From assembly GCA_000222875.2 (NCBI GenBank), contig AFRD01000113.1, forward strand, positions 1-64,000: 64,000 nucleotides of DNA, written 5' to 3'. Position numbers and translations under genes: made by a program. This DNA is from Periglandula ipomoeae IasaF13 (Eukaryota; Ascomycota; Sordariomycetes; Hypocreales; Clavicipitaceae). Under the pieces are notes generated by a model. It saw only the letters and a list, made by a program, of their open reading frames with translations. It had not been told where the DNA came from and did not search any database. The first letter of the stretch is position 1. Each line of letters opens with the position of its first letter. This document shows positions 21,801-32,172 of the stretch, piece by piece.

Positions 21801-24800
21801 TGTTGCCCCGCGCTAGACAAGGCCCAGCGACAGCTGCCCTATCTTGCCAATACCCTCCAAATACTTCGGCATCGCAAATCGACAGGTTGGATGATTGATT
21901 CGGAAGCCTTTTGACTTTCTTCATTGAGCAATAAGCGCAACTACTCATGTTTCAGTCGTGCAAGCCTAGTCAGCGGTGATCGAGCACGACTAACGCCATG
22001 CCACCCGCCGCTAGCGATATCAAGAAGACTAGCACCTTAACGATTCGAGTACATTTGCTGCATTTGGGTGACACATTTGGAGGGCATCCAAGCTCTGTAG
22101 TAGAACAGGGCAGGCCAGAGAGGCAACCTCAATTAGGCCCTTTTCGACAAGCGGGATACCTGCAAGCCCACGTGTGCCGGATACATTTGGAATGATGTGC
22201 GGCCCTACGAAGCAGACGATATCACTTTCGTAATCCCAGTGCATACTCTATCAGGAAGTCAGCCAGCCTCGTTTTCGTTCTCCTTCCACTAGACTGAGAG
22301 AAAGCTCGATGCAACCCCTTCAGGATGGATCTCACCTCAGCCCATGGCATGATCTGGTTTTATTCCTCCAAGCAGCTTTGCCTATTGCGACGATAAGTGG
22401 TCGAATACTCCGAGGTGCGCCGCGTGTGCAATCAAACACACCAGCCGGTGGGCTGGGGAACGCCATGTGCTGGTGTCGGAAACTGGGCTGCTTGGGCGTG
22501 TGGCACCAAGGGTGTCTGTCTGTCTGACGATGTTTGATGGCTGTGAGATGCAATGGGGGCAGATGTAGACAGGACGGACTCTGCCGTTGGTTGGGGTAAT
22601 ACAACATGGAACCCGCGCGACTGTGATGGAGGCAGCAGCCAATCAGGCTCTGTCATAAGCGAAGCTGCCAAATGCTGACTCCCGCCTCGAGATGGCCAGG
22701 GCGCCAGACGCCATGACTCCCCGGCACATGAGGTGCCATAAGGCGTTTGACGTCCCGATGTCTGGACTCACGTCGACAGGCCGCCCACCGTTCTGCCAAC
22801 GGTTCAAAAGCGTCTGCCAGATTGTGTTTGGGTGGTGGCTTGGTTGTGGCAGCGTCGCCGTGGAACCAGACCACGCCTGCGCTTGGGTTCAACAGGGTTA
22901 GACTCGCCTGCGTCCTTAGTGTCCCCAGCCCCGGCGACCGAACCGAGTATGGAACTGGCCCGTGGCGTTGGACTGAGAGATTCAGTCTGGAGGCGCCGCG
23001 CGCGCTTCGGGAGACGGGAGGTTTAGCCGGTGGACTGGACACAGGTGGTGGATGGATGTAATTTTAACCATTGTGTCTCAGTTGTTCTGGCGAGGGGTGA
23101 CACACTAACTGGCACTGCAACGACTTGGCTCTGGTTCTGAAATTTGTTATCGTCGCCGTCATGAACTGATGACCACAGCGAGGGGCCGCCCTCCATTTAC
23201 TTGCCTAATCTATTTCGCTGCGCATCTAACACTAGCTTCGAGCCTTGGACTTGGTTCAACCTTGTTGACAATGACACGCCACGAGGGGCCTCAATGCAGA
23301 TTCTGCACTATAGCAAAAAAAGAAAGAAAGAAAATAAAAATATTCTGGACATTTGTGGGCAGTATTATCAGAAAGCGACCTTGTACATGGGAAACAGGCC
23401 GAGCCACAGGGACACCGACGCCCCGATCGCGACGACACAAATTCCCACCCCGATTGGGCAAGATCATCTCCTACCCGAGGTTATACATTGCCATCGATAT
23501 GTTCTCCGTATTTAGAGAGTGACCACTCTGGTACAGGAAGGACTGACAGACTGACGCTTCCATTGTTGGAAACGAGGAATTGCATTTCCCATAGAACAGT
23601 TCAAACCGTACAATAGTCGCTTGACAAGGTTGTCGGGAATCGAGTTCCACGAAACTGAAAACCAGGTGTTTTGCGAGGTTCCAATGAGACGTCATTGCTT
23701 GCTGCGCATATCATGATGCGTTAAGACCGAAGACAGGACCTGACTTGGGCCAGAAATTGGCGAACAGAAGAGCGATGCCGGATCTAACTCGGGGCAGCGG
23801 TGATTGGGAGCATTTGATCCGGACCGACATAGCTAGCCTCTCAGGAGGGTTGAACCATACATACCTGTGACGATTCATGTCTGCTTTTTTGGAACCTCGT
23901 ATCCAACGTGGCAAAGAAGGCGTACCGTATTGCACAATTTTCCGGGCGGCCTGTGGCATGGCTGAAGCAGAGGATTGAGGCAATTCAGCAACATCGTGTC
24001 TGATGTGAGCAAATTGTTGAACGCCTCGTGGGCCGTCCACTTTCCAGTGGTGGACAAGCTAGCCGCTCTGGGGGCCAACACAGACCAGACCTTACTCTCA
24101 CAATACCCCCGTATGGAGTTGCCCAGTCCTGGGGCCTGCCAGCAATTGCCAAGGGTAAACGGACAGGGTGATCGGGCATTGGGATCGGAATTTGCCAGAC
24201 GGAAGGGTTGCATTGGCTCCTTTCATGGCTGGCCCCTCTGCCTGCTGGCACGTACACGGCAAGAGAGGTGGCCTGACCGGGGGCTGTCACCGTTCGCTGA
24301 TGACGCTAGAAACAAAGGAAAATGTACTAATTGACGGAACTTGGTAGGGCAAGACATTACAGGCTCAAAAATAGCCTGAGACAAACAGAAGCATGATAAT
24401 GGACATAATTTCGCCAGAATGACAGAATCCTGCATGGAAGCTGGCAGCCAATCAAGGCGCCCGGGACGCGCATGAATAGCGAAGAAGGAAGTCGTACTAT
24501 TAATTTGGAGAAGAGGAGGTTCTCTAAGGAAAAGAAACACTTGGTAGAATCAAGTACGGAAGTGTGCTAGGAGACAAAAGGGAAACATACAATAATTGGT
24601 GGAGTGAGAAGAAATGGTATTAGCCAGCCCCAAGCACAAACACGTACTGCTTCATTTCACGGCGGCAGGGACAATGCCACGGCCAGCCGAATCACGGAGA
24701 CGGGCCAAGCAGTGGGGCTTCCAAGATGCACATGGCCAGGCAGTTGGATTTGTGAGTTCTCTGTTGGCTACGAAAGGGAAACCAGGAGGTTACGATGATC

Positions 24801-25594
24801 TGTGCCCTCTGGCAGTGTCACATACAAAGCCCAGGTACTTACTGTACAGTAACAGACGCCATAATCTGGGCAATCCGTGAAGCCACCCCAGCTGTGCTGT
24901 GCAGTCCAACAGGGCGGCGCGACTGATGAACAGTCAACAAGCAGTCGATTGTAGTGATGTTTGGGATGAGGGAAGGATAGCCAAGCGGAATAGACCCAGC
25001 CTTGGACGCCATGTACATGTTCAGACCGTGTTTTGAGCCAAGCCAGTGGGCAGACTGGAGGGTGGTTGAAGGTTTCGACTACGATGCCCAGCGGCCTCTT
25101 TGTCTGTTTGTACTGTCATGTCTGCATATGTCTGGTGGGAAATGCGTCCTGCATGCATGCTGCACCATCAGTACCACGCGAGCTGCAGGGAAGCGGACGT
25201 CCAGAGCCTTGGCGCCGCCTTAGACGGCTGTGGGCCTGGAGCTCTCGTGGAGCCCGTGTGGTACCAAAACTCGTTGGTGATGGAGTCGACAGAAAAGAGT
25301 CCGAACTAACCGAAAAATGCTCCTACGCTAGAAAAGGCTAGGACGTCAAGTCGTCGTCAAAAGGAGGATTAACACGGCCCGGTAAGGGCACCGATGGAGG
25401 CAATCAGGTGCTATATCTGGAGGCTAGATCATCGTCAATTGGTCGTATCTGGGACGAACCCATCAAGGTCAAGATTCCGTCAATGTCTGGCTGGACGTCG
25501 CTTACAGCACAATTCTGAAGCACATCATCATACTCTGGACGTACGGCTGACATTTGAAGACTGGCGCCCGTGTGATCCAGGAATAGGAGCAGCG

Positions 25595-25618
25595 GCAGGA
25601 GCAGGAGCAGGAGCAGGA
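25595..25618. repeat. GCAGGA microsatellite, four copies
   Basis: Four perfect tandem copies of the hexamer GCAGGA inside the gene-free region. Confidence 0.9.
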
Positions 25619-26112
25619 CGCAGGCGCCATCGAGGTTGGAGCTCAAGCTTCATTGCCTGTCTGGCGCTCCAGGCTTTCTCAAGTTGTCACCGTTTCCACT
25701 CACACCTGCAGCAACATGGATACAAAAGCATCAACGGCATGACCGCCCCGTCGCATCCACATTTTTCCCTTGTCTGTGCTCCTTTCACGATCTTTGTCAA
25801 ATTTCTTGTCCAGAGCGCCAGCATAAACCCCCGACCCCTCTGGAAGCACATTGCGCAACCCAACATAGACCCTGTCAGCTCTGTTGCGTCAACAAATCGC
25901 ATCCGCTGCAGCAACAAAAATGGAAGGGCAATTGTTACCTATCAACTGGCTCCGCAGCCGTCATGAGCGAGTTGCAGAAGCTGACGGGCTTCCCTCGTGC
26001 ATCAAGAGCGTCTGCATGTCTGCTGGCGTATAACATAATCTGCGAAGCACGAGGAGCCCTGAGGTGATGAGTGGCAGGGGATGCAATGAGGCTGTCAACC
26101 GTGCATGGCGAC

Positions 26113-26128
26113 ATCCATCCATCCATCC
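26113..26128. repeat. ATCC microsatellite, four copies
   Basis: Four perfect tandem copies of ATCC in the gene-free region. Confidence 0.9.
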
Positions 26129-26603
26129 TAGCCGCCTGGGTCATGCTTGGCTGTGATGAACTCATGGTTTGCTCAGCCTTTCTTTGCCCAGCATATTCCC
26201 AGTCTGCCAGGACATCCCGACAAATTCATTGAAGGGTTCTTTATCTGATATTTCTTGGCATAGTAATGTGAATATTATGTGGACGCGTGCTGGAGTAGCT
26301 AGAGCAGAACTGTGGTGAGTGACCACAACAAGAGAGTGCTGCCGATTGAAGAATGAAGTCGACATATATTAATTATCGCGCCTCGAACACCATTGAGGCG
26401 TGACGACATGCTGTCCGATCGCACTCCGAGAGAGTCGAAAAAGAGCAGACCAATGCTTGCGCGGCCCAGCTGACAGTTGCACGTTAAAATGCCTGGGGGA
26501 GACCAGAGAAGCCCAATACGCGGTTGGAGAAGCAAGCCGTTGTCCTCCCTTGGAGCTTGAGACCAGTGACATCTGGCACACGGCAGGCAGGCCATCGCGT
26601 CCG

Positions 26604-26624
26604 CGCTGGACGCTGGACGCTGGA
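26604..26624. repeat. CGCTGGA tandem repeat, three copies
   Basis: Three perfect tandem copies of a 7-bp unit in the gene-free region. Confidence 0.9.
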
Positions 26625-27736
26625 CGATGCGATGCGGTGGCCATGCGATCCCTACAGAACACGCTAGGCGCCCCACGGCGATGGCCAGGGCTCTAGACTC
26701 AGCAAGCTCCGATTGTCGTTGTCGACCTCGTTCAACGCAACGCGCCCGCGGTTCCACCGTTTGGAGAGAGGAGGTCTGGGACAGAGAGCGAGGAGCTGCC
26801 CCAAGACCAGCCCAGTCCTCCTTGCTGAGGGAGCTGGCCAGGGATGCCCTCTGACTGGCCAGAGCTGACGCCGCCACCGCGGCAGCTGTGCTCCGTCATG
26901 CTGCCCATGCCGCTACCCATGCACCATGCAGGTGCGGCCCTGGCCCACCGTCTTGAACTCTCGCGGTCCTCCCACACCCTCCCGGGTTAGTGGGGAGTCG
27001 CTCGGAAGGCACTGAAGATGTCTGGCGTGGGCGAGATACAGCCCTGGCGGCGATGGGCGTGTCTCAACTTGAACCGGCAACGTGAGCGTGAAGCGTTCGA
27101 TGACGAGAACCAGACGCGCAACCGTTCGAGCTCCCACAACGCTCCACGCTCCACGCGCCCAGCCAGCAGGGACAGAAGGGGGCGTCTGGCGAGGGCCCAG
27201 AGCTCGCTCGCACTTGCACCTTCCCTCCCCACACCCCTGTCCTGCGCAAGCCGCTTGCTCGCCCGCTTTCCCACTAGCAGCACCCCAGCCAGCACCCAGC
27301 ACAGGCACCCAGTCCACCTGCAGCCCACCGTCCGGAGCCCAACATGCACTCCACGACCCGACCGCTCTCCAAACACCCAAAGCAGATAACGACCCTGCCC
27401 GACTTGGCTCTGCCGACAAGCCAGAGCCCAGAGGAGCCCAGAGTGCACAATGCCCTCCGGAGGTGCCGCCACAGCTGTTGCTCTGGGCTCTGCTCTGGGC
27501 TCCAGGCTTTTGATGCCATGTCTCAACGTGCTCCATGCTGCCCGTCAACCGCAACCGCAGCAGGGGTCGTGGCTCGCCTTCCGTCACCCTCGCCCGGCCG
27601 TCGTTGCGCACCGCTTCCCCTACACGCCATCTCGCTGCCCACGATGGCAAGGGCCTGGGCCACTGCCGGAACAGACAGAACTTGGCTCTCAGACGCCTTA
27701 TACAGACTCGTCCGTCCCTTCCTTCATTTACCCCCC

Positions 27737-27805
27737 ATGCCCCTCGTCAACTTCTCAATCCCTCGTGAACACTTTCTCTTCATCAAGAATCTCCTACTCC
27801 CTTGA
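27737..27805 (+). promoter_or_regulatory. Upstream ORF in the presumed leader of the homeobox gene
   Basis: A 22-codon ATG frame (MPLVNF...LLLP, stop at 27803-27805) lies in CT-rich, leader-like sequence. It is the last ATG I see before the main start at 28197, so if transcribed it would be a uORF about 390 nt upstream. Confidence 0.35.
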
Positions 27806-28054
27806 ATAACATCGTCACTCAAGAGGGATTATAGACACTTGACTGCGTCTTGTCTCATATATTTGCACCCTTTTCGATAGTCTACCTCAGCATTCTCCAT
27901 CTGCCCTACACTTGGGACTTTCGAAACGCATCGTGACCCAAAAAACGACGTCAGCGCTTTCACCATTGGTGCCGTATATCTTGGAACCGATTTCCAACAT
28001 CTTTGCTCAACCTTTGCTCCAGCAAGATCCCGGGAATCCAAGGCAAACAAACAA

Positions 28055-28080
28055 GGCGCCTTCAAGCGGCGCCTTCAAGC
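28055..28080. repeat. 13-bp tandem duplication in the homeobox gene leader
   Basis: GGCGCCTTCAAGC occurs twice head to tail, 117 bp before the start codon. The unit contains the palindrome GGCGCC. Confidence 0.9.
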
Positions 28081-28196
28081 ATCACCATTATCCGTCGTTC
28101 ATCTCGCCCCTCTTGCATCTAGCCTTCGCTCTATATACCGTGGACAAAAAACATAACTACTACTTGGCCACTTGCAAGCCAATCAACTCATACACG

Positions 28197-29858
28197 ATGG
28201 GACCCTACAGTCAATCTCAATGGCCCTCCTGGGCCTACTCGAACATGTCGGATCAGTTCTCGAATTACTCGCAGTTCTCCAACTATCCCTCATACCTAGC
28301 CGATTCACTGGAGGCATATCAAACCCACCACAACCGTCTCGTTCAACACCAACAGATGTCGAGGACAACCGAATCGAAACCCCGTCTCTCGAAAGAGGAG
28401 GTCGAAGTCCTGGAAGCCGAGTTTCAAAAGAACCACAAGCCCAGCAGTACTACCAAGAAGGCTCTCGCAGAGTCGATGAGAGTAGACAATGCTCGAATCA
28501 ATGTAAGTGCCATACACCTGCACTTGCATGGCCTAGTGACGTACCATGCTAATCGTGGACCGCAGAACTGGTTTCAGAACAGACGAACCCGTGAGAAGAA
28601 AGAAAACAACATTCGGGAATATGAGGCCAAGCAACGATTAGAGAAAGAGCGAGCCGAATCTGCTGATGGTTGCCAACCAGAGAAGAGTCGTCAGCGTGAC
28701 CTAGTCGCCTCAAGCGCCCCATTCCCCCAACCCGCCACCACAAAGCCATATGCTGATGCAACACAATCGCCATCGGGGCAATCTATTCCTGACCAAACTC
28801 GCGATACTAGTCAGAGTAGCGACTCTGATCTGATCTCCCCCCTCCCATTGCCCATTAAACAGGAAGATGCTCCCATCCTCAAGATTGAACAAGGTGACGA
28901 GGACGACAATTCATGCGCTCTGTCTGATCAGGTGGACGATTACTTTTCTACGCAGAATATCGGCGCCAATGTAGGCAGCCGTCAATTTTTCCCCCAACTC
29001 GCGGGACCGGAAAATATCCAACAGAGTGTGGAGGGCTACGATCACGACCAAGAGGTGGATCTCAGCACCAGCTCCTCCCCCTTGGTGGATGATTCTGAAA
29101 TCGCATCGCCGGACGGTATTGATATTGCTGCTCGTCGAAACCGAAGGCCTGCTCCGCTGTCCATCGGTGGAGGTCGCAGCAACTCTTACACCGCTCGTGC
29201 CAACGACACTGTTAGAAAGGGTGATCAAGCAGCCTGCATGCGAAGGGTCTCTTCCAGCACAAGCTCCGGCCGTGTTACCAAATCTGTCGCAACGCCTCGA
29301 AGTCCTTTCTTCGACAGGAACTCAGTCAGCCTTCTTCATCGACGTACTTCTCATGCAGTGGGCCATCATGGATCAGCAGCTCCCCCTACGCCTGATACAC
29401 CCGTCACTCTTCAGCCGCAAGAGCCTATTGGCGTACCGACCCTCTATACTCTGAATGGCAAATATACCCCTCCTGATGTTGTCATCTCGGACCCTACATT
29501 GCGTACACCGCCCACCACACCTGGGTTCTCCGACGGGCTGTTCAGCCTCGGGCTTGGGTATGACACTTCTATCTCAGAGGAGGCACTGGTTACTCCAGGC
29601 ATGGGCAGGTTGAATACAGGCATGGGCATGGCGAACAACAGTGCTATGTTCGCCAACTACATGGCCAACAGCAACCAATGCTCGGCTCAGCAGATGGCGC
29701 CCATGTACCCGACTCAAATGAATCAGTCATACTTCGGCTTTGTTAGCAACGACAGCAATTCGGACTATAACTGGTCTGATATATCACCATCCACCGCATC
29801 TACGTCGTCAAGCACTCAGCAAAGATATCTAAGCCTCAACAATAACATGGACAACTAA
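28197..29858 (+). CDS. HTF1: Homeobox transcription factor, HTF1-like conidiation regulator
   Basis: Exons 28197-28502 and 28566-29858 encode 532 residues. The homeodomain (about 60-120) has SKEEVEVLEAEFQKNHKPSS, then ALAESMRVDNARIN and helix 3 NWFQNRRTREKKE (WFQNRR at 104-109). A basic/Glu-rich linker (EYEAKQRLEKERAE) follows. The rest is long, Ser/Pro/Gln-rich and disordered, with an acidic patch and LPIKQEDAP. The N-terminus is Tyr/Ser/Asn/Gln-rich. Homologs in Fusarium and Magnaporthe (HTF1/HOX2) are required for phialide and conidium formation. The start is the first ATG of the open frame; nothing in frame upstream starts with ATG. The intron splits the homeodomain just before helix 3, is 63 nt long and has no stop in frame, so a retained form would still be translated. 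The nearest upstream gene is 12.3 kb away. Confidence 0.9.
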   Translation: MGPYSQSQWPSWAYSNMSDQFSNYSQFSNYPSYLADSLEAYQTHHNRLVQHQQMSRTTESKPRLSKEEVEVLEAEFQKNHKPSSTTKKALAESMRVDNARINVSAIHLHLHGLVTYHANRGPQNWFQNRRTREKKENNIREYEAKQRLEKERAESADGCQPEKSRQRDLVASSAPFPQPATTKPYADATQSPSGQSIPDQTRDTSQSSDSDLISPLPLPIKQEDAPILKIEQGDEDDNSCALSDQVDDYFSTQNIGANVGSRQFFPQLAGPENIQQSVEGYDHDQEVDLSTSSSPLVDDSEIASPDGIDIAARRNRRPAPLSIGGGRSNSYTARANDTVRKGDQAACMRRVSSSTSSGRVTKSVATPRSPFFDRNSVSLLHRRTSHAVGHHGSAAPPTPDTPVTLQPQEPIGVPTLYTLNGKYTPPDVVISDPTLRTPPTTPGFSDGLFSLGLGYDTSISEEALVTPGMGRLNTGMGMANNSAMFANYMANSNQCSAQQMAPMYPTQMNQSYFGFVSNDSNSDYNWSDISPSTASTSSSTQQRYLSLNNNMDN

Positions 29859-32172
29859 TCTCGACGTCAATGATATTTGTTGTGTATGCTTTTTGCTCAT
29901 CTTTGGGCGCCTCATACGAAGGTGCTTTAATGTATAAATCCCGTTCCAAAAACCAAAACATACGACAGTCATGGTCTGGATCTTTGTACGGCCTGTTTAT
30001 TGGATGGTGTTCTCTTATTTGCTTTTCCACTGGGCTTAGCGCTTGTAATGCATAGTACATCATGGGGAAATTTGGACTGGGGCATTGTTTTCTAAAATTT
30101 AGTGTACATGATTGGCGCTTTGGTATATTAAAGGGACGAGGCTAATACCCCTTGGCACAGCACATAGCATGCTTACATACGTTGGGACTCAGTCAGAGGT
30201 CTTGAGTGAGTCTTATTTTTGTTTTTTGCATAGAGAACTGGGAAGGCTGTCTAGTTATTTGTTTATTCTTTAGAGCAAGCATAGTTTGATGCAAATATCA
30301 AAGCATTGTGGAATGTCCATTGCAACACAACGACCGTTTCCAGCAGTAGCCTTCTTTCTCATGTGCCAAGGTGCCTCAACAGGTGTCTTTCCATGTTGCC
30401 CCTAGATTGCGCCGTCGAAGATGCCGGGCCTAGCCTGGATGATGTGGGATCAGTCCCTGAAAACTGAAATATCGTCCGTGAACAACGGAAAGAGGCCTGT
30501 AGCAAAGTATCCCTAGACCCTTTGCCGCCAATCGGCGGCTTGCGGTCTTAGCACACATATGTCTCATGGGAAGGATCTCTCGTCTTGTTTGAAAAAGTAC
30601 AAAATTGTGGGACGTCTTGATGCTGCTGTTGATGCAACCGAATGGGATGTTTCACAGTCGCACTAGCTTATACTTAAATTTTAAGTTTTATCAACGGAGT
30701 TCGCGAATAACAGGGGAACAAAACATCCAAGGGCAGCGATGGGCACGGACTGTTCGGAATTCGGGCCAGGCCACTCTCGTACAATCAGGAATGTACGGGA
30801 GGGGTCAGAAGCGGTCCGGGATAGCATCGGCATGAAGATATGCATTGCGCTCGTTTATGCTAGGGGACATGCATTTGTTCGGATGGATGCAGAGCGAGGA
30901 GAGGGCGGGTGGGATAGCGTACAAACGTTGCATTTTGCGTTGGTTGGCTCGGCGGTTCTGGGGAGGTAGCATGTTCGTCGGGAATATTTGGAAGGTTGAG
31001 TAACGTTTTGTTGGTGTTTGTGTCAGGGGACTGTGGGGGAGGGTGAGTGGGTAGTACGCATCTTTGAGTTTAACGGGGTGCGGAAACGTCGTGTATTGGA
31101 GGTCTAATATTTGTTGAACCTTGAAATGAGTTTGGTTGTGAGTCGCGAAGTTTGCGAACGGCCCGGTATGATGTCGGGGTGAGGGCTTACGGTGTGGTTG
31201 TTTAAGGAGCTCGGATACAGCCGAGGTGGCTGTGGGTGGAATGAGGACTTGATCTTGGTGTCTTGAAAGTGGGGAGATGTGTAGGAGAAGGAGGGGAGGC
31301 TCTGTCTTTGAGAGGACAGACTCGAGACATTTGGCACAATCTTGGCGTGTCGGGCTTAATGGATGCAATTGGGTGAATATCATGAACGAGCAACGTCGTG
31401 AGATGGGGTGGGTAAATAGATTGATGAAGAGGGCGTGTGGAAAAAAAAAAGGTTTTGTGTCTGGTGCTTTCTCCCCCAGGATGAAGATGCAATGCTTGAC
31501 TTGCATGTCTGGGATGAGCTTTGCATGTAGCTCGACGCACGAGGACCAAGTGTGATGCGCTTGACCTATACGAAATGGAGATGCAACGCTGTTTACGGTG
31601 CATGTGTGCGGATGGAAAAAAAAAATTTGATCTTGGTGAAACGCGCAGTTCGATGGGAACGCCATTCGTGGAACAGAGGTTTAGAAAACGAAGCGTCTAA
31701 GAGTTTATGTGTTCACGTCGTGGTTCTTATGGCGTCGACGCGGTTTTCAGGACGGGAGGCATCCAAGTAAGGCTTGAGTTTCTTTTGGCAGCTTCGAAAT
31801 CGCTCCTGATCTCGGTGGTCTTCACGGCAATGCGGGATATGCGAACTCTTTGGTGCGACAGACTAGATAATGTTGGCGCTTGGTCGGAATTGTGTGTTAG
31901 TTGCACTATAGTTGAGATTCATGATACGATGGGGAGATCTTGGCTTATAGGGTTTCGTTGGAATGAGCTAGTATAAAAATGTATCATATACTGGTTAACG
32001 TATCAGATATATACAATCTTTCATATATTTTGAGAGTAAGTAAGAACTTTACAACACAATTGGTATACTGTCAAACTTAAACATTTCTATCATGGGGCAA
32101 AGTTGATCATGATTGTTTCGCTAGGCCTATGTACTTCAAGCTATGAGACAACCATACATCTTTTCCCCTTCA
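29859..32172. other. Intergenic region 3' of the homeobox gene
   Basis: About 2.3 kb. The first 300 bp are presumably 3' UTR. 31980-32090 is markedly AT-rich. A long minus-strand open frame (31665-30805) is judged spurious and recorded under rejected items. No supported gene. Confidence 0.35.

Larger units (their letters stand above)
15894..28196. other. 12.3 kb gene-free region upstream of the homeobox gene
   Basis: Read on both strands, this stretch shows only short, compositionally odd open frames. None has a recognisable domain or a consistent exon chain. Content: the 3' flank of the phosphatase gene (about 15.9-16.1 kb), T/C-rich sequence with a TATAAAA at about 16470, long mixed-composition sequence, short microsatellites (listed separately), a GC-rich and strongly C-rich segment at about 26.9-27.7 kb, and a CT-rich leader at 27.7-28.2 kb. 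The position just 5' of a developmental transcription factor suggests an extended regulatory region, a long spliced 5' leader or noncoding transcripts; this is inference. Confidence 0.5.

Noticed and set aside
26913..27650. 245-codon minus-strand open frame in the GC-rich block
   Set aside because: It lacks an ATG start, is Gly/Ala/Trp/Arg-rich low complexity, and overlaps other long frames on both strands, as expected from GC-rich sequence without stops.
30805..31665. 286-codon minus-strand open frame with an ATG
   Set aside because: It is His/Pro/Phe-rich, runs through poly-T tracts, shows no domain, signal or coding-like codon pattern, and lies in a C/T-rich strand that keeps frames open by composition.
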